Below, one piece after another: positions 36,245-49,979 of a DNA stretch of 64,000 nucleotides (its first letter is position 1; each line of letters starts with the position of its first letter). Under the pieces are notes generated by a model. That model saw nothing but the letters and a program-made list of their open reading frames with translations. It was not told where the DNA came from and did no database searches. Position numbers and translations under genes: made by a program. Location: the NCBI GenBank assembly GCA_963082975.1, contig OY720344.1:33038033-33102032 (forward strand), read 5' to 3'. Source of the stretch: Labia minor (lineage: Eukaryota; Arthropoda; Insecta; Dermaptera; Spongiphoridae).

Positions 36245-36479
36245 ATTGTCGTGTTACTTTAATTTTAACTTTATTTCAAATTGTCGTATCACTTTATTTA
36301 TGAGTTTAAATAAGACGTGTATAAAAGATGTGAAGCGAATGTCAGTGGTTACTAACAACATAACCTTAAAATATTCACTTCTTAGATCACTGTCAAAATA
36401 AAGTAAGAAACTAAAGTTAAATTGGTCACACGACTATAGTGCCAAATTAAAGTTTTTCGACAATCGACCATACGACAAT
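36245..36479. repeat. Possible small inverted-repeat element
   Basis: ATTGTCGT at the left and ACGACAAT at the right form an 8-bp inverted repeat. Further imperfect pairing follows (GTTACTTTAATTTTAACTTTA against TAAAGTTAAA). No clear target duplication. Confidence 0.4.
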
Positions 36480-36824
36480 AATATACGGGATTATGCGCAG
36501 TAGGCTTGACCTTACAAAGACGTATTACGTTATTTCAGATTCATGACATAAACTCTCTTAAGGGAAGTTATTTCCGGCTTATTTTTTACGTTTTATTGTA
36601 AGATTTGAGATTCAACGTTTTTTTAAATATTTAGGAGGGAAGAGAATTTCGGGATTCTGGATCTTAGTTTGAGTGAGCAAGTTCTGGAGGATTTTTGAGT
36701 TTGTTAGACATGTGTGTGAAATTGAAATTTTACTTACGAAAGGCTCTGATATCCTGGACGTTCAGACACTCAACATCACAATGAACTGAAGTCCGGCTCG
36801 TTCGAGAGCTACTAGGTTCTAGAT

Positions 36825-37055
36825 TAGGGGTCGGCACACTTGGTGATACTTAGAACCTGGAAAATCGTGACCGCAAAATCATTTTACCTTTTTTTTAGAA
36901 CCATATTGAAAAAATTTAAAAAAGTCTGATCGCAAAATCATTTTACCTTTTTATACATTTACATTGAAAAAAAGTCGAGAATATTTAAAAGTCTGATCGC
37001 AGTCCAGCGAGGGCGCATTAAAAATCGTTCGGGGGCACCGCGTTGCCTACCTCTG
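36825..37055. mobile_element. hAT-like MITE with perfect 8-bp target duplication
   Basis: The 231-bp element is flanked by TTCTAGAT on both sides (36817-36824, 37056-37063). Its ends, TAGGGGTCGGCACACTTGG and inward from the right CAGAGGTAGGCAACGCGG, are imperfect hAT-type inverted repeats. An internal AAAATCATTTTACCTTTTT unit is repeated. No coding capacity. Confidence 0.85.
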
Positions 37056-37224
37056 TTCTAGATTATATATTCTAAGTTAATTAATTTATAATTAACTTGA
37101 TAAAATTAATAACTTAATAAAAGAAAATATAGAAAAAAAACAATATAATTTATATTTATGGAAACAATTAACTCATCCAAACTTAATCGTAGCAACACAA
37201 TAAATTCAAAATGTATTGTTTATA

Positions 37225-37718
37225 CAGTAGTCTCGATAACTCAAACCTCTATAACTTGAAAAAATTATATGTTCTCTTCCCATCAGAGCCCACAAAACCT
37301 TAATAACTTAAAATTCGCAACTTCTATAACTTAAATAAGTAATCTCTATATTGGCCCTTAGGAGCTGAAATCTTGAAGAAACAAGAATCAGGAGAAAGTC
37401 TTCAATGTAAAAGACGAAAAATTGCCGAATTCCCTAATTTAGAACAATGTTTACGTGGTTCAAACAGTGTCTAAACAAAAACACCATTGTTGGTGGACCC
37501 TTACTGAAAGAAAAAGCTGAAGAGTTCGCTAATTCGCTGAAAATCAAAAATTTTAAAGCCAGCAATGGTTGGTTAGAGAATTTTAAGAAACGCGACATGA
37601 TTTAGCCTTTAAAAAGATGTTATTAACTTATCCCTAACATAGACCCTTGATAACTTATAACCTCTATAACTTAAAATATTTTGTTTCCCTTGGAATTTAA
37701 CTTATCGAGGTTCTACTG
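37225..37718 (+). pseudogene. Tigger/pogo-family deletion derivative with CENP-B-like HTH remnant
   Basis: The ends CAGTAGTCTCGATAAC and, inward from the right, CAGTAGAACCTCGATAAG are Tigger-like inverted repeats. The 494-bp interior retains part of the transposase DNA-binding region. On the + strand about 37540-37600 translates to KIKNFKASNGWLENFKKRD, a CENP-B / Tc5-type helix-turn-helix signature. Upstream parts are out of frame or stopped, and the DDE domain is gone. A relic with intact-looking ends. Confidence 0.8.
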
Positions 37719-38317
37719 TTTTACATTATCTTAAATGTCAAATAGATGTCCAAAGATATTTTAGATACAAAATAAATGCTTAAAATAATCATATTTTTAA
37801 AATTGATCGTATTATTACACAACATTTGAGCTGCACGTTGTTCATGCCTGGTCTAATTTTAAGATTAAGACCTCATTCAAAATGAATAATGATATAAAAT
37901 GATTCATATTCCAATCCAGCAGATAGTCCTCCATGCAAACTGACAACGAGTTAAATCCGAATACATGAAAATAAATTAAAATATAAAAAGAGGTCAGGTA
38001 ACCAAATGTAAAAGATTAACCAATAAATTAATCAATAATAAAAAAATATCTAACTCATCAAAATAAATGATTATCACCTTTTCATTCATAGATATTTGTG
38101 TTTTACCATGATATATGAATTTGTATATCTTTTAACAAATAAATCAAATAATTTTAAATATCATGGTTTAGTATTATGATTTTAATTTTAATTATTTAAA
38201 ATTTATTATTATTATTATTATTATCTATATATCATATATATAGGCATTTTTCAACAAATACTAAAAAATATTAATTTTAAAAGATAAAATTAAATTACAT
38301 TAAAAGGAAAAATTAGC

Positions 38318-38893
38318 TGGAGTGTCTCCACTCGACTATCTCGCAATTTGTATTGGATTAAATAACATAATATATTATATTTAAATTAAATTTAATTAAT
38401 TATAAATTATAAATAATAAATATTAAACCAGCGCATGTTTGGCTTTTTGTTGATGGCACCTCGTCACGTGTTGGCGCGTGAGATTTGCAGTGTTAAAAAA
38501 TTAATTCTGGTACTTTCAGCGAATCAATAAAGCTGAAATTATATATATAGCAGTTTTATACAATTATTAATCATGTGAAAAATTATCAAACATATATCTT
38601 TATCTTTACGGTCACTTTCGAGGAAAAAAAATCAAAACGTTGTAGGTAATGACCCTCTTCCGGTTGAGCTAAAAAAGTTGATAGAAAACTACGAATTTTG
38701 AATAATGCTCATGTACCAAATTTCATCATTCTAGCTCAAACCGTTTTTCCGTAATCTTGGTTACATACACACACACAGACATTTTTCTCAACCTTAGTGA
38801 AAATGATTCAGGAACCTTCAAAACGTATAAAAACATCAAAATCTCAACATCGAAAATTTTTGTGATCGCAATACTATCTCTTACGAGATAGTA
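38318..38893 (-). repeat. Family C inverted-repeat element, copy 2
   Basis: It starts with the hairpin CTGGAGTGTCTCCACTCG and ACTATCTCGCAA and ends GCAATACTATCTC / GAGATAGTA. It is an inverted relative of 26403-26901, slightly longer because it keeps a CACACACACAGAC segment and the ACATCGAAAATTTTTGTGATCG stretch. Confidence 0.78.
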
Positions 38894-40568
38894 ATAAATA
38901 AATTAATCATTTCAATAAAAAAAAGTAGGCAACATAATTTTTTATTTTTAAAAAATCTATAGAAATTTAAATGTATTTAAAAATGTATTTAAATTTAAAT
39001 TATTTATATATCTTTTGGACCAGGGTCTCCACGTGGTATAGACCTTAATGTCGAGGGATTAATAATTAATTTTAATTAAAACTAATAAAAAAATTTAAAA
39101 AATAATTATGTATATTTACAACTCATTCCATCAAATAGGATATAGTCCTTATGAATTATTGTTTTGTTTTTCGAGGAAATATTTAATTTTATATTCATTT
39201 GTAATATTCGACCGTTACTAATATAAATATTAATAAATTCTTTGCTTTATTAATTAATATAATAATAAGTTTTTCTTCTTAATAAGAATTTGTACTATAT
39301 GTGTACCATTTCTCGGATCCTTCTCTCATCATTTCAAACGTTTAACTGCATATTAAATTTATTAGCATGTGATATTAATAGTAATTGAATTTGGAGATAA
39401 GCCAAATTGCCGTTCCTCTATTCTCTTCATTTTATATGAAGGTCCGATTAGATAGACAATTAACACCAACGTCTAGACTCATTTTAAAATTTTCATTTTA
39501 TTTATAATTAATTCATGATTTTTTCATCTTAATTTTAAAAACTTTTTATTTGATTATATTCATAGTTGAATTCATTTCTTATTTACAAAATCCTTGGTCA
39601 ATCTAGATAAATTCAGTTTCATAGTAGATAAATAAAGAATACTAATAAGATAAATCAATTCTTTCTAAGGTGGAAATATCGATTTCTCAAATAAGATGTA
39701 TATTCTGAAAATTCTATTATTATTCCCATTGTTCAATTAAAATAGTTTCTTGGTGAATTTAAAGCATCATTAAGATATTTCTTTTTTCATTCAAATTCAT
39801 TAATCAATGAATGAATTTAATTTAAGATTCAACAAATCAATTTCTAAACTGCCTGTTTTAAATTTATATGTTCTCGATTTACTTTTTAAAAGTTATTTTT
39901 TCACACAAACAATACTTTAATTACATATCAATTTCGCTTAATCTTTCCTATGTCTGTCTCTTTATTGATTATTTATGTAAAATTGATAAGTCTTCCCTTT
40001 TATCTAAACAATCCAATTAACAGTTTATATTCATATCATTCTTTCTTAAATTGTATAGTCTATTTTTGTTTATTATTTATATAGAATGAGATTTCAAAAA
40101 TACATTCATGAGCAATTTTTTTTTATTTCGTAATTAAATTGTATTTTGAATTAGGAATATATATATATATATATATATATACCAATCTCTTCCTAATAAT
40201 TTATATTTTCAATAATTGAATATATATTATAAATTACAGAGTACTTTTAAATAATTGCCATAGTGAATAGGCTAATGATAACCAATGATTTTTATTAAAG
40301 AAACTCAGATAATAACTAAAATCTAATATTTATGTATGTATATTCAAAAGCCTCTAGAAATAATTATTATTAGTTACAAAATAAATAATAATAATAATAA
40401 TATGATACTGTTGCTTTATATGACCTGTTTTTTTTACATTCTATGAAAAGAGAGCGACTATTAAGTTACTATCTAAGTGAAGTAGAGGTGTTGTATGATC
40501 AGTATAACTAACTCCCTTCAACCTTTATCTTGAAATTATTTTATATATCAATTTTTTTTTTTTTTTGC

Positions 40569-40602
40569 CTAATTGATTTTTTTCTTTTTTTTACAGGTAA
40601 GT
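40569..40602 (+). promoter_or_regulatory. Recursive splice site (ratchet point) RS2
   Basis: The branch-point-like CTAAT (40569-40573), a pyrimidine tract (TTTTTTTCTTTTTTTT) and TTACAG (ending 40596) are followed directly by GTAAGT (40597-40602). The layout matches RS1 and the (Y)nNCAG|GTAAGT ratchet consensus. Nearby downstream donors are weak (GTATAA 40653, GTAAAA 40660). Use in splicing is inferred. Confidence 0.75.
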
Positions 40603-41214
40603 TGGATTTATTGGAAATTCCTCTTCAAATTAATTTCAAGTCATCATGGTCTGTATAATGTAAAAATCACTTTAGGTGATCCTTAATAAAACATGCAGAT
40701 GTTTTCTTTGATTAATTTTATTTGTTATAATTCTTAAATTTAAATTAAATTCAATGACATGTGTATGTGGTATGTGTATAAAATTAAAATTTGTTTACAC
40801 CATGAAATAATTACATATTCTAAATGTTAATCAAATTGGATTGGTATATTAAGAAAATGGAATTCCACTCAAATCAAATGAGCTAAATGATCCACCCAAG
40901 CCAGAGAAAAGCTTTCGACTAAATGGGACAGATGGAAGGGCCAACACCCTTTATTCAGAATCTAAATTTCTGTTGTTATGGGGATGCAAGTCAAATAATT
41001 CCCTTCATTTTTCTCTTGCTAAGGATCACATTCAAATTAAAAACAAAAGAAAAATATCACTGACTATATTTTATTTTCAAGTTTATGGAATATAAATTAT
41101 TTAAATACTTGCTCACTTAATACTATATTAAAATTCTATTATCCATGTAACAAACTTGTATTGTCATTAATAGGATGCTTTTATGGTAGATAAATCACGA
41201 CTCCCCCGCTTTTA

Positions 41215-41480
41215 AATGTTATATTTTAGTAGTTAAAGGGGCCTGTACCGCCTGTTGGATTGGGGGTTTGTGGGCCCACGCGTTTTCAGTCGGCGGGGCT
41301 GAGTTTCGAACCGTTGGCGTGCGCAAGTACAGATGACGTCATACCCATCTAGTTTGGCATCGATTTGCCTTGCCATTTTCCAATTGTATCTCTTCCCACA
41401 TGGAGCCGCCTACTTAGCCCTTCTATTGATGACGCATAGCCGTGAGCGTGACGTCACACAATTGATGACGTCTTGAAACA
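41215..41480. promoter_or_regulatory. CRE-rich intronic island, possible enhancer or promoter
   Basis: This CG-rich island has TGACGTCA at 41334-41341 and 41449-41456, TGACGTC at 41466-41472 and a TGACGCA variant at 41430-41436. A TCAGT initiator-like site is at 41286-41290. The same CRE palindrome sits in the exon-1 promoter, which may mean shared CREB/ATF control. No clear donor follows, so an enhancer is as likely as an alternative promoter. Confidence 0.45.
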
Positions 41481-43675
41481 AGTTTTCAACTCTTTCATTG
41501 AATTAGTTTATACTATAAATTATGTTGTACGTAGCGTAAAAATTACAAGCGTAAATGTAAAATTTGAGATAAACAATTTATTAATTAAATTTTATTGGAG
41601 ATAAATGGGTCTTTGATTTTTATTGAGAATTCTAGATAATTTATTCGTTTGCTTTGGGAGTTTATACAAAAACCAACTCTTAAAAAGAATTTAAACTACT
41701 TTAATGATATCTATAAAACATACACTAGTAGTTTCACTGAATTAAATATTTATTCCTGAAATTCTGAATTCTAATAAAACAGAAAACAAGAAAAACTTAA
41801 AATACAAGAATAAATATTTCCGGGAAGTTTCAGATTAGGAATTAGAAAGGGTAATGCATTTTCGAAGAAAAGGAGAATGTTGTTAAATCAACCCACGATT
41901 TTCGATTCCATTTAAATATCGACTTTTAACTGAAATTCCCACGCAAATGTCTCTCCATCTCCCCGACATTTAAAATTCATTCATTCATTTTCATAAATGA
42001 ATGATTATTTTCTCCATTTTTATCAAATTTTTTCATTTGTAAATAAATTTCATTGTTTTGTAAACACTTTCAAGGTGGGAGTTTATTTTCAGCGCCAAAG
42101 GCACCCTCATATTGCAATGTCATTGCTTATATTTAAGGGAGCAAATATTTTTGTCCGGGACCATGTGATGTGAAAGCTCTGATATTATTTTTAAACTTAG
42201 CTTTTATTCAGGAGAAGTCTTCATTACGTAAAAATATCCTGCTGATAATGTCACTTCATGATGAAAGATGCTTTAGGTTTGTTATTTTTTTAGATTTCTA
42301 ATAATAAATTCATAGAAATCAACAGCAGATATCATACATAAAAATATTTACATATATAAATATATTATTAAAAAAAAGATTTAATTTTGACTTTTATTTC
42401 TTAAAAACAAATTCGGGATTGTAATAAATAAATTAAAAATTACCAAAAAAATAATTAATCTAATTTCTCATTAAATTATTTTAGTATATTGTTCTAAATT
42501 TTTTAAAAGATTATATTATTTTGTAATCATCTTATACCTATATTATTTTTTGTTTTTGTTTTTTGTTAATAGATAACATACGCATTTACTTATTATTTAT
42601 GTAAATTTTGTTGAAAACAAAATTAAGCAATCATCTTCGTAGTATTTGTTTCACAAGTGATTATAGAAATAGAATAATAATTATAATTGAATCAAAGATA
42701 ATATACTTATTAATTATTTAAGCAAAAAATTAATTAATTTAGATTGTCTATTTCATATAATTTGATCAATTAAAAAGCAAAGGCAAGGTGAAAAATAATT
42801 CTCTCCAATTTTTAGCCTAAAAACAAATAAAAAAGTTAATTTGAAGACAAAGTTTACTCCATGGTTAGAAAAATTAAAAAAGAAATGATAGTTTTGACCC
42901 TCTACCTTTGTTATTAAATAAACCTAAACGTTCCTTCATCTTGCTGATATAATAAAAGCCAAATGAGTCATAGATACGAATCTGAAACTTTTAATGGTGT
43001 AGATTCATTTGGACTGGTAGTAAATATGCTAAGCTTGGTTTTTTTTCAATGTCTCATCTTTTATAAATTCGTTATCAATTTGGATTAGGAATGAACAACG
43101 AGAAAAGAATAACTATAACTTATTTCGAAACTTGATCTAATATATAAAATATATCTCTCTTCTTATCGGAAGTTATACGTTTCAATTTTGGTTTCAGGAA
43201 AAATTAATTATAATAATAAGAAACAGTAATATCTTGATTGTTTGTTTTTCGTGAAAATTCATTCATTAATCGTTCCATCAATTTAAAGTATTTATATTTA
43301 GTGAGGAATCTTATAAAAGTACTTTCACTTACTATAAATGCCTATACATTTAGGTAAGGGAAAGTACCTACATAAAACCAGGTAATGATTTAAAAAGGAA
43401 AAATATTCTATTAACTGAATATCTTGTTTAAAAACGAAGATGACCTCAATAGCTTTAATTGAAAAAGTAGATTGATTTCACCTTCTGGGGAAATTAAACA
43501 TAACTTAGCATGAGGAATTAGAAATATAAAAAGAATGTATGAATATAAGTATATTTTTCATGTAACACTGCTTTAAATTCCCAACTTAATTTTTTGAAAT
43601 AGTTTAATATTAGTAATTTTAATTTATAAATGTAAAAAGGTGAAATTTTTAAACTTTCTATTGATATATATTCAA

Positions 43676-43725
43676 TTTGTTTCAAAAATTGCAAATTTTA
43701 AATTTTTGAAACACCCTGTATATCT
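43676..43725. repeat. Palindrome with transposon-like end sequence
   Basis: GTTTCAAAAATT pairs with AATTTTTGAAAC around a short centre, followed by ACACCCTGTATA. The ACAGGGTGTTTCAAAAA pattern is common at ends of Tc1/mariner-type elements. Only one end is seen. Confidence 0.4.
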
Positions 43726-46149
43726 ATATTTGGATATTCACTCTCTTATACAAGGACATGTCGTTATTAATTTTTGAATCATTAATTAATTAATTAATTA
43801 ATTGAACTATATATACACTATTTGGATGGTTACAGGGAAGAAGTAGGTAAATCGATTTATCTATAACATGAAATACATTATTTATTAGATGAGACAAAAT
43901 CTGGAAGTAATAGGAAACTCAGTTTGTAATGACTTTAAATGAATTTAAAATGAATCCTCCCAAATTTTTTTTTTTAAATTCTTTCAAATATTTTCATTCG
44001 TTTATAAACATGTATCTATGAATAATATTATATAGAAACACCTTAAATTTCGAATTTATGGTCACAATGTAAAATTACATATTTTAATGGATTAAATTAA
44101 GCATATAAAAATTTAATTAATAATTTTACAAGTTTACAATGTTAAAAAAAATTAAAAATAAATAGATCATTCAAATTGTAATATAAAAAAATTTCTCTTT
44201 AAAATATGATGTTTAATATGGTTAAGCTTAAAATGGAATCTATATCACAGTAAGCTTTTTATTCTTCTTGGAAACTGGGAGATTGAATCCCTTCTTCATT
44301 ATCTAAAACCATCACGACGCGTTTACCTTACATAGTAAAGGTAAATTTCCTTAATTAATTTGTATTGTTCCAGTCTAAAGCTAATTAATTTTTGTCCTCA
44401 TCTAATCTTGTATGTATGATAAATTCTCAACATCATTAACTGAAACTGAGAAAATAAATATTATTTTTCGAAAGATGAATGAATCATTATTTCAATACGA
44501 GTGATAATTTGCGTTGAAAAGATTTGCTTACATTTTCGTTTTAGTCAATAGTTTGGCATCTTTTTAACTTGTTGACGCTGTCCAAATAAAATAACAGGTC
44601 TTATTTTTAAAAACAACGCATATGACTTCTGTCAAACTGTCACATTTTGAAAACACTTGAGCCCTTCCTCGCCTTACCTCCACTATCATCTCTGTCAACC
44701 CAAACAACCATCTTGAATTTGAAAATGAAAATCGTTATCACATTTAGATAAAGAAAACAAAAAAAAAGTCATAGATTTTTCATTCTTATCTGACAAATAT
44801 ATTCATACTATTTACTGGAATACAGGAAACAGGAAAAAGGTTTCAACCGGCGATGAGCCTCGTTGAAGTCCGCAAATGGAATTAGTGCCCGGCCTTCAGG
44901 AGTCTTATTTTGTTTTATTTTTTTTCTTTTAATTTCATTTATTCTCTATTTCTTATCTATTTTATTTAAAAAAAAAGAAAAAAATTTATTGAAAATTCAA
45001 GTATCAAAATTTTGATCTTCATTTGCTTTAATTTCATTTACATTTTTATGAGATTTTCTTGGAAGTAATTTTCTAAAGGAGCGGTTGTCAGCATTTTATA
45101 GACTACATGGGCCTCTAAATTAATATTAAATATCTGACTATCCTCTAAATTTACAATTTTAAATCCTTTGTATTTTTACATAATAATATTAAACTTTATT
45201 GATATTAAATGCATGAATTTATCATTATATATACATATTTCATAAATTTAGCAATAATTTTATAAATAATTTATCATATAAAACTTTTTGGTTTCCTTTT
45301 TGCAAATATTCAATTTATGTATTAATTACGGTTTTATTATTAAAATATAAATAAATAAAAGTATTTAGCAATGTGCGTTCATGTAGTTGATTAGATTTTG
45401 CTTCTTTCTAAATCTTGTTACCATTCAAATTCTATAAATAATATTAAATTTATGAAATTTAAAATGACGATAGTATTAAATTAATCTTTTTCAATTATTA
45501 CATTTTACTAAATTGTAGAATAAATTATAATACAATGCATTTTATATGAAATTTATAAATTAAATGTTTTATATATATATTACAAATAAATATATTATTT
45601 AAGTAATCTGAATTCTGATCTATCATTTGAAATGAAATATTTATGTATAATATTCATTCATTTCCTTAACGGATGACGTCTTGAAAGAATTATCTCGAAT
45701 ATTTATAATCTAAAATTAACAATTTTTTATCTCTATTTGTTCTATGATTTGAACTGATTTCAAAATTTTCATATTAATTATATTAATAATATATTTATAT
45801 ATTATATTATATATATAGGAATATACTCTATGAATTCATTAAGTAAAAATAAATAAATATATATTGTACTTTATATTTACTATATTATATATATTCCTTT
45901 TTTTAAATTTATTTAATTAAAACTAAATCAATGTAATCGATTTAATATTTAATCTATTCCTGAACATACCTATGTATTATTAAAAATTATCTATGTTAAA
46001 AAATTAAATATAGATTTGATATATATATATATATATATATATATTGTAATTTATTTTTCGAAAATGCCAAGACAAATTAATGATTTAATTAATTGGCTCT
46101 TCTTTACATAAAATCTATTGCTTTATGTCGAAAAGAAATTTCTACTAAG

Positions 46150-46607
46150 AATCGACCGGTGTATTTTTTTTTTCTTTTTCTACCCTCTTGACAAAGGGAA
46201 AAAATGTTTTTTTGGCCCAGAGCAGTGTGTTGATGACTTGGAGGTGTATATTGGCGGGGGCCTTCTCCCTATTCTTTCCCCGCCTTCGTCATCCTCTCCG
46301 TCTCCCACTCTTCGTCGCTCAAAAGCCCCAACCTCCGTCTGATCTTTCAGTTCATCTTTAACTCTCGAATCGTTCGTTTGATTGCAATTGGTTTTCCATC
46401 GTGCGCGCCAAACATTACTGTCCTCATTTCACCTGAGTGCTTTCTGACAGTGTCCCTAATAAATAAACATCCCCCTCCCTCCTATCTTGAAACTTTATAG
46501 TGTTTCGTGTGTGTTTTATATATTTTCTCAAAATTCCACTATCAACGGTGCAGCATCATTTTGACAGTCGTGAGGGTTTTATTTGGGTCTCTTCAGCGAC
46601 CAAATCG
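46150..46607 (+). other. CG-rich island, possible alternative 5' UTR exon or promoter
   Basis: A long pyrimidine tract (46163-46190) leads to GGCCCAG (ending 46220), then about 390 bp of CG-rich sequence ending at a possible donor TCG|GTAATT (46608). A TCAGT initiator at 46347-46351 offers a promoter reading instead. No long conserved ORF is present. It could be an internal 5' UTR exon, an alternative first exon of PRL-1, or a non-exonic regulatory island. Confidence 0.35.
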
Positions 46608-49600
46608 GTAATTTATACATTGAATTATTGAAGAATTTTTTTTTTTTTTCAGAATCGTCACATCTATTTAGCAAATCTATTTACTATAAAGAATTAAATT
46701 TGTAACATCCATTTCCACTTAATTATTATTTTCAATTTCCTCACTCACATAAATTATCTATTAGAATAGTTCATTGATATTTTTTCAACATCAATCGACA
46801 AATATTCCAAGTCAAATTTATATAAAATTATCATAACTAAATATTATCGATATAGCAATATATTTTATCTCAAACGAGATAATTTTTTTTTTTCTTTTAT
46901 TTAATTTTAGAGTAAAATTATTTTATCTCTTTTTTTACATATTCATCTGTTCATAATTTCAAAATTTTTATGTATTTTTATAGCATCTAGCAAATAACGA
47001 ATAATCATCAGGTATATATATCCCATCCATCTTCTTTTGTTGAAATTGCAATAAGAAAGAAAAAAAACTTTCGAAATACAAACGAAAAACCTTGGTCCAG
47101 GTCAAATTCCTCTCTCTTTGCTTTTTCATAGTTAGAAAAGAAAAAGGACCTATCTATCTTATTTCAGAATAGATCTTGACAATGGAAACCTTTTTTCTGT
47201 CCTTGGGGCTAGATTAAGACTTTTCGAATCCTAAAAGCCATTTCCGGATTATTTATTCTACTAATAAGCCTCTTAATCAAATTTTTAAAGAATATTTGAA
47301 GAAAAAAAACAACACACTTATCTTATCATATTTTATTTTAAAATTAAAAACTAATCATACTTAAATATTAAATATTTCATATATAACGATATATGTAATA
47401 TTAAATTTATTTCGTAATCAAATGGAAAAATTTTTATCCTATTGGTTTGTATACTTCAAATACATTTTGCGTGATAGCTAAAACTAAACATATAATAAGC
47501 AACAACGTCTCTCAATGTCATCATCGTTAAACTTGAAAAGCAATTATTATTTTAATCCATTTGATAAAATTTCCATTTAATCATCTTGTTAAAAAGAATA
47601 TTTCGAATTTATCATTCATGATTCGAATAAAAAGGCAGGAGAAAAATGGAACAAGCAACAAATCAATGGGCACATTTTTATTTATTGTTAAATGAGAAAA
47701 TAAGGAAAATAGGTATCAAATAAAAATGAATACAATATTAAGTATATTTGTAATGAATTTTTGATTTTATCGGATGATATTATTTGTTTATATAAATTTT
47801 CCTAAATGAAGAGTTAATTATTTCACTCAAAATCAGAAGTACGTTGTCTTCTCTGTTTGTAATTAAATGAGGTGAGAATTCTTTTTTTTGAAAATCCCCC
47901 AATTCATGTTTCAAACTTGTTCTCATTAATCTCCCTCTTATGAAATCAATACATGAATCTTTTTGTAAATGAGATTGGATGGCTCTGAAGAAATTTGTAC
48001 CTCCTTTATGTTGTCTCATATTTTAATTGCTTCTTAAATTTGGTTGAGTCAAATGAATCGTTTGCTACTACAATTCAACGTAAAACAGTGTTTGTAATTA
48101 ATTTACCGTGTCTTTGTAGAATGATCTCTGCCTCTATTTTTATAATATTCGCGAACCTTGCTTGATTGTTTACGGACACCGCCTTTACTAAATTAACTCG
48201 GCGCTCCTCTATTCTTAGGAGCTCTCTCTCCCCCCCAGTTTTAAATAAATACTAAAATTCATTCTCAATCAGATCCTTGGAACGAGTTGATTTTATCGAA
48301 ATATAAATTAATCCATAAATCTTTTATTAACAAAACTTAAACAAAAAAAAATCAACTAAGAACACTTTTTGAATTATTAAATCAATCTTTTTGTAGATGT
48401 TATTTCATAATTATTTTTTAGGAATTGCATAATTGCAATTCATAACTCATAATAACGCTCAAAACAATCATTAGCAAACGTTTGCAAAATAAGTTACATA
48501 TATCTACAAAAAACACCACAAATTATATTAAATTATTTGACATAAAGTTAGCAACAATATAATTCAATTCAAATTTTTAATATTATGATAATATAAATGT
48601 ATCCAAATTTTATCAATTATTTAAATAGAAATTGTTATAAAATTTATATAAATATTAAATATAAAATTTTACCATTAGTAACTTTTAAAATAAAATTTTA
48701 ATCATTTTCTATGAATAAAAGAAAGATCTATTAATAATTGAAACACTTTTTTTGCCATTAAGTGTCATATTTTGAAAGCAAACAAATTTTTTCTTAAAAT
48801 CTATTCAGATTTAGGTCGAACAATATAAACAAGACATTCGACGTGCAATTTTCTACGTCACACTGAAACAAAATCCGATTTGAAAGAGTAGCTAAAAAAC
48901 TAACTATAAATCTATCCTCTGATGTTTAATGATTCAATTATTTTTGTTTATGTTTTTTCCAATTTTGTTATTAATTATGCATCAATTTAAACAATTTTCA
49001 TCAGATACTTTACTAAACATATTTATAATTCAATAGATAAACCCGTTGCAAGATATAAATATTTAACGTATATTATTCTGTTAAATAAAATAATAATAAT
49101 TTATAGGAAATTTTGTTTCAAATACTTACAAAACAACACAATGTTTAAATATAAAATTATTAACTTTATTCAAATCGTCGTAATAATTTTTTTTTATTTA
49201 ACACTTATTTAATTTGACAAAACAATATTTGAAAAAAATGAAGTTAGTTATATATTAATTGACAATCTGTAACTAACTTCATAATGTTACAGACATCACA
49301 TACATACATACGACGGAAATTATTATAGATATCATAAGAAAGTTTTGGGTTAATTTGTCAAACAAATAACTATTATCTACCAATCTTTATCCAATATTTT
49401 TAATTAAATTTTAAGTGTCATTTCAAAGTTCGTATTCATATTTTATCTTGGAAATTTTAAAAATTAATCAAATATTTATTTATTATAAATATGTATTTTT
49501 GATAATTAATATAAATATAGAAATATAGAATCGTTTACAAAATGGAAAATTTAATTTTAAAATTAACTTTACTGATAGATGTTAAAATATATTTAATATT

Positions 49601-49934
49601 ATTTAATTTATAAACTTGAACTTTATTTTATTTTTTTTTATTTTTACAATTATCAGATTTTTTAAAATTAATTATGATATAATATCAATATAATATAATG
49701 ATATATATTTTTGACAGTATTTCAATAAAATAGTATCTAAATAAATTCGATGTTCTTAGATATAAAAAATAATTAAAATTAAATAATAATTACATTATTA
49801 GAAATGTATAGCTCCTATCAATCTGAGCTAAAATGGAAGAGGAGGATAATTTACTCATTGGAAAAACCGCTCACAATCACTCTGTTTCATTTCTGGATAG
49901 AACTGCGTGGGTGGGGCATTTAAAAGTTATTCTT

Positions 49935-49935
<1 letters not shown>

Positions 49936-49975
<40 letters not shown>
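49936..49975. repeat. Uninterrupted run of 40 T
   Basis: A homopolymer of 40 T follows unique, GC-richer sequence. It may be the reverse complement of a retroposon poly(A) tail, or partly a sequencing artefact. Confidence 0.7.

Positions 49976-49979
<4 letters not shown>

Larger units (their letters stand above)
23381..40596 (+). other. Second step (17.2 kb) of the proposed intron
   Basis: Between the two ratchet points lie only repeats and AT-rich DNA. The largest item, a nested LTR retrotransposon block (28082-36182), makes up nearly half of this step. Confidence 0.45.

Noticed and set aside
43320..43370. Third ratchet point at TTTAG|GTAAGG (about 43353)
   Set aside because: The pyrimidine tract is poor and the donor is off consensus; the match is far weaker than RS1 and RS2.
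46018..46045. AT dinucleotide tracts (also near 40160 and 50690) as origins or promoters
   Set aside because: Simple microsatellites in an AT-rich genome; nothing else supports function.
47780..48019. A 79-codon minus-strand ORF
   Set aside because: No domain, promoter, splice partner or repeat context supports it.
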